A stretch of DNA of 64,000 nucleotides from a virus. This document shows positions 17,714 through 25,597 of the stretch, piece by piece. The notes beneath the pieces are model-generated. The model ran no database searches, was not told where the DNA came from, and worked only from the letters and a program-made list of their open reading frames with translations. The stretch covers positions 32,317 through 96,316 of the IMG/VR virus record IMGVR_UViG_3300030339_000014. One strand, written 5' to 3'. Made by a program: the position numbers and the translations under genes. Numbering within the stretch: the stretch's first letter is position 1; each line of letters begins with the position of its first letter.

Positions 17714-18595
17714 ATGGGTAAAGAAATCGCCTTTTTTGATCTGGATAATACACTTTGGTACATAAAGAGTGATATATGGTTAATTGATAAAAATAAACCA
17801 TCTGTGCCTATATTAAAGATTTCTCCCATTGAATTTGCGTTAGTGAAAAGTGGAATTTATTCAAAGGATGAATTACCAGTTGATTATAACGGAGAAACAT
17901 TTTGTATTTCTAAAGATATGTTGGAAAGAGTACAAAGAAAAAATAGAAATATTAGATTATCTAATTTAGGAATATCATATAGTGAATTTTTCAATGAAGA
18001 TATTTTAAATGATAAAAATGTTATACTATTATTAGATAATGTGAAGCATCTTATTGGTAAAGATATCGAAATAGGAGTTTTGACAGCTAGAAGTGATAGA
18101 AAAAAACACTCAAATTTATTAAATAAATTAAGAACCAAATTAAATGAATATGGATTAGAAATAAGTAAAATTTATTTTGTGTCTGAATCAATTAGATCTA
18201 CTGGCTTTATGGATAAAATTATTTATGATAAAAACAAAGTTCTATTGGAACATATGATAGGGTTGACAATTGAGGATAAACGTTTTGTTCCAATTAAAAA
18301 GGAAGCTTATGATAAAGTTTATTTTTATGACGATGTTAAGTCCAATTTTATGAATACTAATAATTTACAGGATTATTTTGATTTTTTGATACGAAATAGC
18401 GATGACGAGTGTATAGAATATATAACAAATAGAATAAAAAATAACAACATATCTTTAATAAATAATTTAGTGAGTAACAATACAGTTAATCCTTTCGAAA
18501 CTAAATTAATAGAATTAAAAACACCTATTAAATATCCAATTAAAGTTTCTGGTGATAAGCTTACTGTCAAATTCGATAATTTTAAAAAAAATTAA
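17714..18595 (+). CDS. HAD-superfamily hydrolase
   Basis: 293 residues. HAD motif I is FFDLDNTLW (nucleophile Asp near residue 9, second Asp near 11), motif II is GVLTARS, and the late acidic motif is FYDDVKSN. The C-terminal 70 residues are extra. Likely a phosphatase on nucleotides or nucleic-acid ends. T4 Pnk fuses such a phosphatase to a kinase; here a kinase of that type is separate at 43827. Ends overlapping by 4 bases with the convergent gene at 18592. Confidence 0.75.
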   Translation: MGKEIAFFDLDNTLWYIKSDIWLIDKNKPSVPILKISPIEFALVKSGIYSKDELPVDYNGETFCISKDMLERVQRKNRNIRLSNLGISYSEFFNEDILNDKNVILLLDNVKHLIGKDIEIGVLTARSDRKKHSNLLNKLRTKLNEYGLEISKIYFVSESIRSTGFMDKIIYDKNKVLLEHMIGLTIEDKRFVPIKKEAYDKVYFYDDVKSNFMNTNNLQDYFDFLIRNSDDECIEYITNRIKNNNISLINNLVSNNTVNPFETKLIELKTPIKYPIKVSGDKLTVKFDNFKKN

Positions 18596-20004
18596 TCCCT
18601 TTTTATCTGAACTGAAGATATAGTAATTCTTCCTGTACCATCAGTCACTTTTACTGAATATTTTGATATTTCTGGAGACGAAATAACAAGAGTTCTATTA
18701 AAAAATGGAATATATGGGGTTAATGTTCTTGTGCCATCATCATAATCTAGATTTTGATCATTATATATTATGTTACCGTATGAATCAGTCCATTCATATG
18801 TGTAATTATAATCTCCTCCATTAGCATTCACACTAAGTATTGATGTTTGACCTATACTAATGTGATCAGGTGTTGCTATTGCAAAAGCTTTGAATTGTAC
18901 ATTATCTGATCTCTTTTTAATTTTACTAAACAATGCCAATATAATGGACAATACGCCAAATATGCTTGTTATAGAGGATGTTATAGTTTTTATAATTGCT
19001 AATATTCCTATTATTGTTGCTAATATTCCTGTCAAAACTGATATTGGTAATAAATATCCTACAAAATCAAATGCGCTTAAAAATGGAAATATTTCACCTA
19101 TTTTAGATTGTAAATTTTTTATAGCGATTATCATAGATTTTACTGCTGTTAAAGCTGTTGGTATTCCAGCACCAAATGGTAAAATTACTAATGATGAGAC
19201 TAATGATGATAGAGACAACGCAATTGTTTCAATGGTGTCAGCTATTAAATCTACAAATTCTCCTAATTTTATTCCTAACTGCTTTAATGAATCTTTTAAT
19301 TCTTTTATCCATTTGTCAATTTGTTTTGATATCGGATGAGTTTCGCTTAAAGATGGATAATATTTATCATCAGTTGGTTTTGATACACAACTTGGATCTA
19401 TTAAATCATTATCATATAATACATCATTTTTATAATACAATTTTCCATATATGAATAATTGAGCATTTTCTTCTGTCATTTCTGGTGTTGATATTAATAA
19501 TATTTTTTTTGCTGTTTGTTTTTTAGTTAATAATAGAGGTTCAATTACATTCCATAGATTAGTAGTTATTTTAGATATAGGAGACAAACCTAATTCTTGA
19601 AGAGTGACAATATCTTCCTTTATTCCATCTATATTCTTTTTTAATTCATCAGTCCCTAATTTTACAATGTTTCCTGATGTAGCTCCTGATGTTGATATCA
19701 GAGCTGATTTTGATGTTGAAATATTTTTTTCTGTATTTATACCACTAATATTTGCTGTGTTTGTTGTAGTGTCTGAAAAACTTGTAAATGGATATAATAT
19801 ATTTGTACTATTAGAATAATATCCTTTTCCAGTTTCAATCCTAGCTTTAATTGAACGTATAGCTCCATCCTCACCTGAATAAGAAACTCCATTGATATAT
19901 GGCTTAAAATAAGTAACAAATTGTTGAGTATCAATTACCTCACCATTATATCTTATTTCAACATAAATTGTACCATCTGATGTATAACTTTTAAATTCAA
20001 ACAT
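18592..20004 (-). CDS. large membrane protein with Ig-like C-terminal domain
   Basis: 470 residues. The N-terminal 120 residues are beta-rich and Ser/Thr-rich. Residues about 250-370 hold four or five hydrophobic helices (IALSLSSLVSSLVILPFGAG, VLTGILATIIGILAIIKTI, IFGVLSIILALFSK). The last 100 residues look like a PKD/Ig-like domain (ISIGQTSILSVNANGGDYNY, YSVKVTDGTG). The build suggests a virion or host-surface protein. It is the only minus-strand gene in the 15-27 kb stretch apart from 14908. Confidence 0.55.
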   Translation of the reverse strand: MFEFKSYTSDGTIYVEIRYNGEVIDTQQFVTYFKPYINGVSYSGEDGAIRSIKARIETGKGYYSNSTNILYPFTSFSDTTTNTANISGINTEKNISTSKSALISTSGATSGNIVKLGTDELKKNIDGIKEDIVTLQELGLSPISKITTNLWNVIEPLLLTKKQTAKKILLISTPEMTEENAQLFIYGKLYYKNDVLYDNDLIDPSCVSKPTDDKYYPSLSETHPISKQIDKWIKELKDSLKQLGIKLGEFVDLIADTIETIALSLSSLVSSLVILPFGAGIPTALTAVKSMIIAIKNLQSKIGEIFPFLSAFDFVGYLLPISVLTGILATIIGILAIIKTITSSITSIFGVLSIILALFSKIKKRSDNVQFKAFAIATPDHISIGQTSILSVNANGGDYNYTYEWTDSYGNIIYNDQNLDYDDGTRTLTPYIPFFNRTLVISSPEISKYSVKVTDGTGRITISSVQIKRD

Positions 20005-20092
20005 ATTATTATTAATTTTTATTATATATAAAAATGTTAATGTTATATTTGAATTTCAAATATTAATATATAATAAAAAATAAAATTTTCAC

Positions 20093-21376
20093 ATGAGAAA
20101 TCTATATTCAAAGACTGAATTTTTAAATATTAAAAATGATATAAATCCAATAAATGAAGGATTATTTAACTTTATAGGTAAACTATTTAGTAATATTTCA
20201 ACTTACATAAAAAAAGTAAAAGGTGGACAAGAAATTCAAGACATATATAATAAATATTTAAAAAAAATTAATGATGATATTAAGAAAAAAGTACAAGTTG
20301 ATTTGAACTTGACTGCTGAGGTACAAATAAATTCTACTACAAAAACAACTACTCCTACTACAACTATTGAACCTGTTGCTTCAAGTACAACCAATGATAC
20401 TAAGCCTGCTGACACTGAAGTAAAAAAAGAAAGTAACACAGTAAGAGTACATTTGAAAAATAAAATAAATGAAGCTGATGTTGCAACAGCAGTTGACAAA
20501 GCAACAAATGCTGTAAATACAGTTAAAAACACAGTTAATCAAGCTAAGGAAGCAATCTCACCAGGCACAGAAGCAAAAGAAGCAGGTACCAATGTTAAAA
20601 TGTCAATCTCTGCATTAAAAGGCAAAGCAAATCTAATTCAGCAAATAATTGATGCTGATGCTGAAGTTGCAAAAAATGAAATGAATAGAGTTTTGGCTAA
20701 ATATGGTGGAGCAGAAAAAAATCCAAAATTGACTACTATAATAGCAAACAAAGTTGACGAATTTAAATTGGCATTTTTAAACGCCAAAATAAAAATATAT
20801 GATGCTGGTGGAGACAAAACATCATCTCTTGCTGTTGCAAAAAATAGAGATGTATTATCTAAACAGTTAGATGAGAAATGGAAAAATTTATCGAAAGAGA
20901 CTCCTGCTGATGCATCATCTGAGCAATCTACTGATTTTAAAATTGGTGATACCGTAAAATATCATTCAGATTCATTGAATAAAAACGTTGAAGAAAAAAT
21001 AATTAAAGTAGAAGGAGATAAATTAACATTTAATGGAGCTAACGGAGAATTTACTAAAAATAAAAGTGAAGTAACTAAAAATAATACTACAGAAACTCCT
21101 GTTGAAAAACCTGTTGAAAAACCTTCTGAAAAACCTGTTGAAAAACCTGTTGAAAAACCTTCTGAACCAATAGTATTTAAAGAAGGAGATAGAATTAGTT
21201 GGACGCCAGAAGGGCAAGATAAAGAAATAATCAGAACTATAACTAAAGTAGAAGGAGATAAATTAACATTCAAAGAAGGAGATAAGACAGAAGGTAAAGA
21301 TATGACTAAAAAATCAAGTGATGTTAAAAAAATAGAAGCAAAAACTGCTGCCTCTCAAGTTCAGCCTGCAAAATAA
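20093..21376 (+). CDS. putative internal head or virion protein with repeat module
   Basis: 427 residues, Lys/Glu/Ala/Thr-rich. The first 70 residues are helical, with NEGLFNFIGKLF. A Thr/Pro linker and a long helical middle follow. A roughly 35-residue module ending KVEGDKLTF occurs twice (residues about 290-325 and 365-400), separated by PVEKP/SEKP repeats. The modules look like small SH3-type barrels. No family recognised; the tag-like N-terminus and neighbours suggest a virion role. A late-type TAATATATAA box is just upstream. Confidence 0.55.
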   Translation: MRNLYSKTEFLNIKNDINPINEGLFNFIGKLFSNISTYIKKVKGGQEIQDIYNKYLKKINDDIKKKVQVDLNLTAEVQINSTTKTTTPTTTIEPVASSTTNDTKPADTEVKKESNTVRVHLKNKINEADVATAVDKATNAVNTVKNTVNQAKEAISPGTEAKEAGTNVKMSISALKGKANLIQQIIDADAEVAKNEMNRVLAKYGGAEKNPKLTTIIANKVDEFKLAFLNAKIKIYDAGGDKTSSLAVAKNRDVLSKQLDEKWKNLSKETPADASSEQSTDFKIGDTVKYHSDSLNKNVEEKIIKVEGDKLTFNGANGEFTKNKSEVTKNNTTETPVEKPVEKPSEKPVEKPVEKPSEPIVFKEGDRISWTPEGQDKEIIRTITKVEGDKLTFKEGDKTEGKDMTKKSSDVKKIEAKTAASQVQPAK

Positions 21377-21387
21377 AAAGAAATGAA

Positions 21388-22230
21388 ATGAATATAATAA
21401 CATACTGTGAATATTTAACAGAAAATTCACAATCTTCTATATCTGAGTTCTTGAAATCTCAATATCATAAAATATTTCCTGAACCTACTGAGTCCCTAAA
21501 TACATTATTCTCATCTTTCATTAAACGATTAGATATTGATAAAAATGTATCTGTTTTATATCAGAGTTATTTGAAAAATAGTCAATCACTTACTCAAAAT
21601 GAGATAAATAATTCTAAAACTATTATTGATGTCGATAAAATATTAACTGAGAGTATTAAATATTTTTATTTTTCTTTAATTCCAATTGTTAATAGATTAC
21701 AAACAGATGAATTTACTGTAAGTGAAATATTTAGTAGATCAAGAGACAAGAGATTGATGACATTAATGAGCTATTCAGAAGATAAATTTTCAAATGCTGT
21801 GTCCACCTATGCTTCTGCTGTTATTGAGGAAATTAAAACTTCAGCAAATATAACAACTGGTACTACAACACCAATAGCTAATACTACTGTTACAGAAGCT
21901 ATAATATATAGAATAAATTATAAAATTGATAAAATACTAGAAGCTGATGATACTTCTACTATAACTAATTTGATAAATTATAAAAAAGCTGTTATAAATT
22001 GGATCAATATAACGTTGTATGATTTAATAAAACCTAAACTTCAATTATTAAGGCAGTTAGGCTTAAATACTAGCGATAGTGTAGATCAATTGGCGAATCA
22101 AATGAAAGGAACTACCAATGAAAATGCAAAAAAAATGATTCTTAATAAAATTTTTAATATGAATAAAGAAGAATTACAAGCATTGACTAATACATTAGGA
22201 TTAACTAAAGAACAATTAGGAGATTTATAA
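21388..22230 (+). CDS. putative virion protein with capsid-targeting-like N-terminus
   Basis: 280 residues. Starts MNIITYCEYLTEN; YCEYLTE fits F/YxxY[LI]xE followed by a possible protease cut after LTE. The rest is mainly helical with a Thr-rich loop near residue 160. The C-terminus MNKEELQALTNTLGLTKEQL looks helical. Likely co-transcribed with the gene at 20093. No family recognised. Confidence 0.55.
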   Translation: MNIITYCEYLTENSQSSISEFLKSQYHKIFPEPTESLNTLFSSFIKRLDIDKNVSVLYQSYLKNSQSLTQNEINNSKTIIDVDKILTESIKYFYFSLIPIVNRLQTDEFTVSEIFSRSRDKRLMTLMSYSEDKFSNAVSTYASAVIEEIKTSANITTGTTTPIANTTVTEAIIYRINYKIDKILEADDTSTITNLINYKKAVINWINITLYDLIKPKLQLLRQLGLNTSDSVDQLANQMKGTTNENAKKMILNKIFNMNKEELQALTNTLGLTKEQLGDL

Positions 22231-22245
22231 AAATAATAAATAAAA

Positions 22246-22623
22246 ATGGAAATACAAAAATTTGAAGCATATCAATATAGAGGCAAAAAATTAGATGTTA
22301 TAAATAGAAAAGAATTTATAAATGAACTCAATGATGTTTTTACTTCTGAAATGTTTGGATATAATAATAATGGTACAACTTATCATCCTAATACAGAAAC
22401 ATTAGATATTTATTTACATGATGATAAAACAGGAGAAGATAAAACAATAAGATTGGATTTATCTGACATGGGAATAGAAATAGGACACACTGATTGGTAT
22501 GATGAAGATGAACAAGAAGACGATGGAGACTTAGGTGTATTTGTACCAGAAAGAAATTTAGATTTGTCAATAACCAAAGCTTATAAGTCTCAAAAAAAGG
22601 ATATGAATAAATTTAACATATAA
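22246..22623 (+). CDS. tagged small protein (MEIQKFE... NKFNI)
   Basis: 125 residues, strongly acidic in the middle (WYDEDEQEDDGDLG). The N-terminus MEIQKFEAYQ is a variant tag; the C-terminus KKDMNKFNI has the shared ending. No family recognised. Confidence 0.6.
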   Translation: MEIQKFEAYQYRGKKLDVINRKEFINELNDVFTSEMFGYNNNGTTYHPNTETLDIYLHDDKTGEDKTIRLDLSDMGIEIGHTDWYDEDEQEDDGDLGVFVPERNLDLSITKAYKSQKKDMNKFNI

Positions 22624-22637
22624 TATACCTGAAATAT

Positions 22638-22668
22638 TTTGATATTTAAAAAGAATTTATTATCTTTG
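22638..22668 (+). promoter_or_regulatory. host-type promoter TTTG-N19-TATCTTTG
   Basis: TTTG at 22638-22641, 19 bases, TATCTTTG at 22661-22668. An exact match to the Bacteroidota housekeeping consensus, 17 bases before the gene at 22686. It marks that gene pair as probably early-expressed. Confidence 0.75.
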
Positions 22669-22685
22669 TGATCTAATATAAAACT

Positions 22686-23027
22686 ATGAAGATAATAAAT
22701 TTTTTGTTTTGTAAATCTGAACAAACTATGCATATAGTTAGTGATGATATTGATAATTGTGTTAAATATAAAGATAAATGGATTCAGCCTTATACAGAAG
22801 GAATTAAGAATAGAATAATTGATGATTCTAATAATTTAATTGACGAAGTTAATTTGAAATATAAAAAAAGAAACAAAAAAGAATTAATCAGTGAAATAAC
22901 ATTATGTTTAAATAGAATAGATATAAACTATGAAGAACATGGTATTAGTGATAAACAATATCAATTTGAATTTGATCATTTCATAAAATCTACAATATTA
23001 ATGTATAAAAAAGAAGATAATAAATGA
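22686..23027 (+). CDS. hypothetical early protein
   Basis: 113 residues, charged and helical. No family recognised. Driven by the promoter just upstream. Its stop overlaps the start of the next gene by 4 bases (ATGA), so the two are translationally coupled. Confidence 0.6.
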   Translation: MKIINFLFCKSEQTMHIVSDDIDNCVKYKDKWIQPYTEGIKNRIIDDSNNLIDEVNLKYKKRNKKELISEITLCLNRIDINYEEHGISDKQYQFEFDHFIKSTILMYKKEDNK

Positions 23028-23422
23028 AAGTAAATAAAATTTATGATAATTTGATTAAGAAAATCGATTTTTCATATGAAGATATGAATGAATTCGAAGG
23101 TTGGAAATCATTATCAAATGCTAACTATTTTATGAGAGATTTTTATAATAGCAGTGATGATAATCGTAAAAACAATAATATACACTGTATCAAATTTGGT
23201 AGACTGAAAAATGTATTTGGAGAACCTAATTTTCAAGATAATTATAATGGCTCATTTTGGTGGATATTAGAATATAAGGGAGATAAATATTCTATAGATA
23301 TTAATACACACGAAGGAAGTGGTGTTTGTAAATATATTACTGATGATATCAATGTTATGTATGATGATAAATTTAACAAAGATGCATCAGAATTTAGCGA
23401 ACAATTATTTAAACAAATATAA
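23024..23422 (+). CDS. hypothetical early protein
   Basis: 132 residues, rich in Asn, Asp and aromatic residues (NGSFWWILEYKGDKYSIDIN). No family recognised. Coupled to the gene at 22686 through an ATGA overlap. Confidence 0.58.
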   Translation: MKVNKIYDNLIKKIDFSYEDMNEFEGWKSLSNANYFMRDFYNSSDDNRKNNNIHCIKFGRLKNVFGEPNFQDNYNGSFWWILEYKGDKYSIDINTHEGSGVCKYITDDINVMYDDKFNKDASEFSEQLFKQI

Positions 23423-23444
23423 ATTAAAAATAATTCAATAAATA

Positions 23445-23476
23445 TTTGGTAGTTTCAAAACTTTATATTACTTTTG
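23445..23476 (+). promoter_or_regulatory. host-type promoter TTTG-N20-TACTTTTG
   Basis: TTTG at 23445-23448 and TACTTTTG at 23469-23476. No coding gene follows for 230 bases; what follows is a structured RNA candidate. Confidence 0.6.
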
Positions 23477-23482
23477 TTCTAT

Positions 23483-23625
23483 AAATAAAAAATAAATTGA
23501 TTGATATAAAAAATGTGTAGTTGAACGTTACAGGAAAGTGTATCAAGATTAAGTAAATGAGTTAATGTCTTTCTATTGCTCTAAATAAATCTTAAAAAAA
23601 GTTCTTCATATCAATCAATTTTTAA
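23483..23625 (+). ncRNA. candidate structured small RNA
   Basis: About 140 nt downstream of a host-type promoter with no reading frame of note. A perfect 14-bp closing stem joins AAATTGATTGATAT (23494-23507) to its complement at 23608-23621, followed by a short T run. Inside, AAGATT pairs with AATCTT. No known RNA family recognised; a regulator such as a 6S-like or antisense RNA is possible. The evidence is structure plus promoter only. Confidence 0.5.
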
Positions 23626-23663
23626 AAATAGAAAAAAATGACATTTTTTATATAATATATAAG
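23624..23663 (+). promoter_or_regulatory. late-type promoter element, copy 1
   Basis: AAAAATAGAAAAAAATGACA followed by TTTTTTATATAATATATAAG. Almost identical to the elements before the protease-scaffold gene (61089) and gp23 (63508). The TATATAA box resembles the T4 late promoter TATAAATA. Drives the 33-codon gene at 23714. Confidence 0.7.
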
Positions 23664-23713
23664 AAAGTAGAAAATAAATTAAACAAAAAATAGATTTTAA
23701 TATATACAATATC

Positions 23714-23815
23714 ATGAACAACATTAGTAGAAATATCACAGCGAACACAACAGCAACTACTCCCGTAACAGGAGGCAGACCAGTGGCGTATTTGGGTGAT
23801 AACAATCTAAGTTGA
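23714..23815 (+). CDS. 33-residue peptide gene
   Basis: Complete short gene (starts MNNISRNITANTTATT, ends YLGDNNLS) between a strong late-type promoter and a strong terminator. An Ala/Thr-rich start is followed by a Gly/Pro stretch. No family recognised. The promoter being shared with the capsid genes suggests high late expression, perhaps as a minor virion peptide. Confidence 0.55.
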   Translation: MNNISRNITANTTATTPVTGGRPVAYLGDNNLS

Positions 23816-23843
23816 TATTTTTATAAAATATTTTAATAGTGTT

Positions 23844-23887
23844 AAAACCCAAAGATGATTATTCAACTTTGGGTTTTTCTTTTTTTA
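23844..23887 (+). terminator. hairpin terminator
   Basis: AACCCAAAG / CTTTGGGTT hairpin with a 12-base loop and a long T-rich tail, just after the 33-codon gene and before the tRNA cluster. Confidence 0.85.
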
Positions 23888-23896
23888 TAATTAATT

Positions 23897-23975
23897 GGTC
23901 CTGTAGTGGCAGAATTTCCTAAATTCTATGTGCATAATGGAATGAAAAATGAGAGTTCGAATCTCTTCTGGATCA
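23897..23975 (+). tRNA. tRNA-like, probably Arg (CCT), D-arm missing
   Basis: 79 nt. Acceptor GGTCCTG/CTGGATC and T-arm GAGAG-TTCGAAT-CTCTT are clear. The best anticodon arm is AGAAT-TTCCTAA-ATTCT (CCT). Only five bases (GTGGC) occupy the place of the D-arm, and a 23-base variable region follows. The gene at 24083 shows a compensatory change in the same anticodon stem, supporting this fold. A competing fold gives loop GTGCATA (anticodon GCA, Cys). Confidence 0.6.
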
Positions 23976-24001
23976 CAAATGAGTTCTTTGAGTAAATAAA
24001 T

Positions 24002-24077
24002 ATAGTAGTATAGGAGTCAGGCTTATCTAGCTATCCTTGGACGATAGAGCACGTGAGTTCAAATCTCACCTACTATA
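24002..24077 (+). tRNA. tRNA, anticodon TGG (Pro) with A37
   Basis: 76 nt. Acceptor ATAGTAG/CTACTAT, anticodon arm CTATC-CTTGGAC-GATAG, T-arm GTGAG-TTCAAAT-CTCAC. Anticodon TGG reads proline codons, but position 37 is A instead of the usual G of proline tRNAs. The loop otherwise looks like a tRNA-Gln loop (CTTTGAC) with one change, so charging identity is uncertain. Confidence 0.75.
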
Positions 24078-24082
24078 CAAAT

Positions 24083-24161
24083 GGTCTTGTAATGGCGGAG
24101 TTTTCTAAACTCTATGTGCATAATGGAATGAAAAATGAGGGTTCGACCCCCTCCTGGACTA
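24083..24161 (+). tRNA. tRNA-like, probably Arg (TCT), D-arm missing
   Basis: 79 nt and a paralogue of the gene at 23897. Anticodon arm GGAGT-TTTCTAA-ACTCT (TCT). The 23-base variable region is identical to that of 23897, while acceptor, anticodon stem and T-arm differ. T-arm GAGGG-TTCGACC-CCCTC. No D-stem can be drawn. Confidence 0.6.
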
Positions 24162-24171
24162 CAATGAATAT

Positions 24172-24232
24172 CAGGTGTATGTGGTAGTGTCTCGGGATCC
24201 GACACAAGAAAGTTCGACTCTTTCTCACCTGA
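24172..24232 (+). tRNA. truncated tRNA-like gene, 61 nt, anticodon unclear
   Basis: Acceptor CAGGTGT/TCACCTG and T-arm GAAAG-TTCGACT-CTTTC are good. One hairpin (GTGTC...GACAC with loop TCGGGATCC) sits where the anticodon arm should be, and the D-arm is reduced to GTGGTA. The anticodon cannot be assigned with a 9-base loop (GGA, GGG or GAT are possible readings). Confidence 0.5.
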
Positions 24233-24240
24233 CAATAAAT

Positions 24241-24316
24241 AGAGTAGTAGACCAATTGGCAGGTCGCTTCATTTGGGATGAAGACATTACTGCGGGTTCG
24301 ATGCCCGTCTACTCTA
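24241..24316 (+). tRNA. tRNA-Pro (TGG)
   Basis: 76 nt, canonical. Acceptor AGAGTAG/CTACTCT, D-arm GACC..GGTC, anticodon arm CTTCA-TTTGGGA-TGAAG with TGG and G37, T-arm GCGGG-TTCGATG-CCCGT. Confidence 0.88.
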
Positions 24317-24367
24317 CTGATTATCAAGTAGTTATACTTGTGTTCTTTGAAATGATGATACAAAAAT

Positions 24368-24442
24368 GGGGGCGCATGTACCATGGCTCGGCGATGAACA
24401 CTTGCAATGTTCGTGTGGTGGATTCAATTTCCATCGTCTCCA
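24368..24442 (+). tRNA. tRNA-Ala (TGC)
   Basis: 75 nt. Acceptor GGGGGCG/CGTCTCC with two G-T pairs, anticodon arm GAACA-CTTGCAA-TGTTC (TGC), T-arm GTGGA-TTCAATT-TCCAT. Confidence 0.82.
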
Positions 24443-24514
24443 CAATTTTTAACGTTCAGTTCAAAATGACTTTTTTCCACTTTTTTATTTTTATATATAA
24501 AAATAAAAATAATT

Positions 24515-25417
24515 ATGAAGTGTAAAAATTGTGGCAATGAAATAGCTGAAAATAGAACATATTGTTCTTTGAGTTGTAGAAATATTTATGTTAATAAAAA
24601 TTTAAGAGATTATACAAAAGTAAAAGATACTGCTGATAAAAAAAGAAAAATTAAAGAAGATTTATATTATGTTAATCCTAAACATTGTAGACAATGTGAC
24701 AATGTTATAAGTTTTGAAAATAAGAGATTAGACTTCTGCAACCATAGTTGTTCTGCTTCTTATACAAATAAGGGAAACAAAGGAAGAAAACATAATTTGA
24801 GTGATGATGGTAGAAAGGCTTTAATTGAATCTGCATATAAGAATTTTAATAATCCTGATATAATAAGAAAAGATTGTTTCTTAAAAGAAAAAGAATATTA
24901 TTATGAAGAACCAAAGAAGTGTTTAAATTGTGAAAAAATATTAGAATTTAAAAAAAGAAATAATATTTTTTGTAATATTAATTGCAAAAAAGAATATTAT
25001 AGTAAAAATTTAGAAGATTTTAAATTATATAAATCATTAACCAAATTTAAATTTCATTTAAAATATTATAGTGATGAGTTTGATTTTATTTTGATTGAGA
25101 ATAATGGTTGGTATAAAGCTAAAAATAATGGAGATAATGTTGATGGTGTTAGTAGAGATCATATGATATCTGTAAAAGATGGATTTAGAAAATTGATAAA
25201 TCCTTTGTTAATTTCTCATCCATCAAATTGTGAATTGATTATTAATAGAAAAAATCAAAGCAAATCTGACAAATGTTCTTTAACAATAGAAGAACTTTTA
25301 AATAGAGTAGAAATTTTTGAAATTAAATATGGTAAATATTATGAAAAAGATATCAAAACATATATAGATTTGAATGAGTTGAAAGATATTTATAATGAAT
25401 ATAAATATTGTAATTAA
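24515..25417 (+). CDS. HNH homing endonuclease inside the tRNA cluster
   Basis: 300 residues. Three zinc-ribbon units open the protein (MKCKNCGNEI...CSLSC, CRQCDNVI...CNHSC, CLNCEKIL...CNINC), followed by an HNH-like core RDHMISVKDGFRKL, NCELIINRKNQSKSDK. It lies between tRNA genes and ends 2 bases before tRNA-Gly(ACC), typical of a mobile endonuclease that invaded the array. A TATATATAAA box precedes it. Confidence 0.78.
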   Translation: MKCKNCGNEIAENRTYCSLSCRNIYVNKNLRDYTKVKDTADKKRKIKEDLYYVNPKHCRQCDNVISFENKRLDFCNHSCSASYTNKGNKGRKHNLSDDGRKALIESAYKNFNNPDIIRKDCFLKEKEYYYEEPKKCLNCEKILEFKKRNNIFCNINCKKEYYSKNLEDFKLYKSLTKFKFHLKYYSDEFDFILIENNGWYKAKNNGDNVDGVSRDHMISVKDGFRKLINPLLISHPSNCELIINRKNQSKSDKCSLTIEELLNRVEIFEIKYGKYYEKDIKTYIDLNELKDIYNEYKYCN

Positions 25418-25419
25418 AT

Positions 25420-25490
25420 GCGAATGTAGCACAATGGTAGTGCATCTGTTTACCAAGCAGAGGATGACAGTTCGATTCTGTTTATTCGCT
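25420..25490 (+). tRNA. tRNA-Gly (ACC)
   Basis: 71 nt. Acceptor GCGAATG/TATTCGC, D-arm GCAC..GTGC, anticodon arm TCTGT-TTACCAA-GCAGA. The anticodon is ACC, with A at position 34, which is very rare in bacterial glycine tRNAs. Confidence 0.85.
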
Positions 25491-25501
25491 CAATAAAAAA
25501 T

Positions 25502-25586
25502 GCGATAGTCGCCTAGTGACCGATGGCGCTGGGTTGCCAATCCAGTAAGCGAAAGCACACCGTGAGTTTGAATCTCATCTATCGCT
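25502..25586 (+). tRNA. tRNA-Gly (GCC) with long variable arm
   Basis: 85 nt. Acceptor GCGATAG/CTATCGC, D-arm GCC..GGC, anticodon arm CTGGG-TTGCCAA-TCCAG (GCC), T-arm GTGAG-TTTGAAT-CTCAT. The variable region TAAGCGAAAGCACACC has an internal hairpin (GC-GAAA-GC). Glycine tRNAs normally have a 4-5 base variable loop. Confidence 0.85.
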
Positions 25587-25597
25587 CAAATTTAAAA

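Noticed and set aside
18890-19454. Plus-strand frames inside the 470-residue membrane protein gene
   Set aside because: Antisense shadows of the membrane segments.
23611-23805. Minus-strand frame over the late-type promoter and 33-codon gene
   Set aside because: No A-rich leader and it is opposite a promoter and a better-supported small gene.
23897-24161. Reading of the two D-armless tRNA genes as tRNA-Cys with loop GTGCATA
   Set aside because: The alternative stem is not supported by the compensatory change, which lies in the CCT/TCT anticodon stem; kept only as an alternative.
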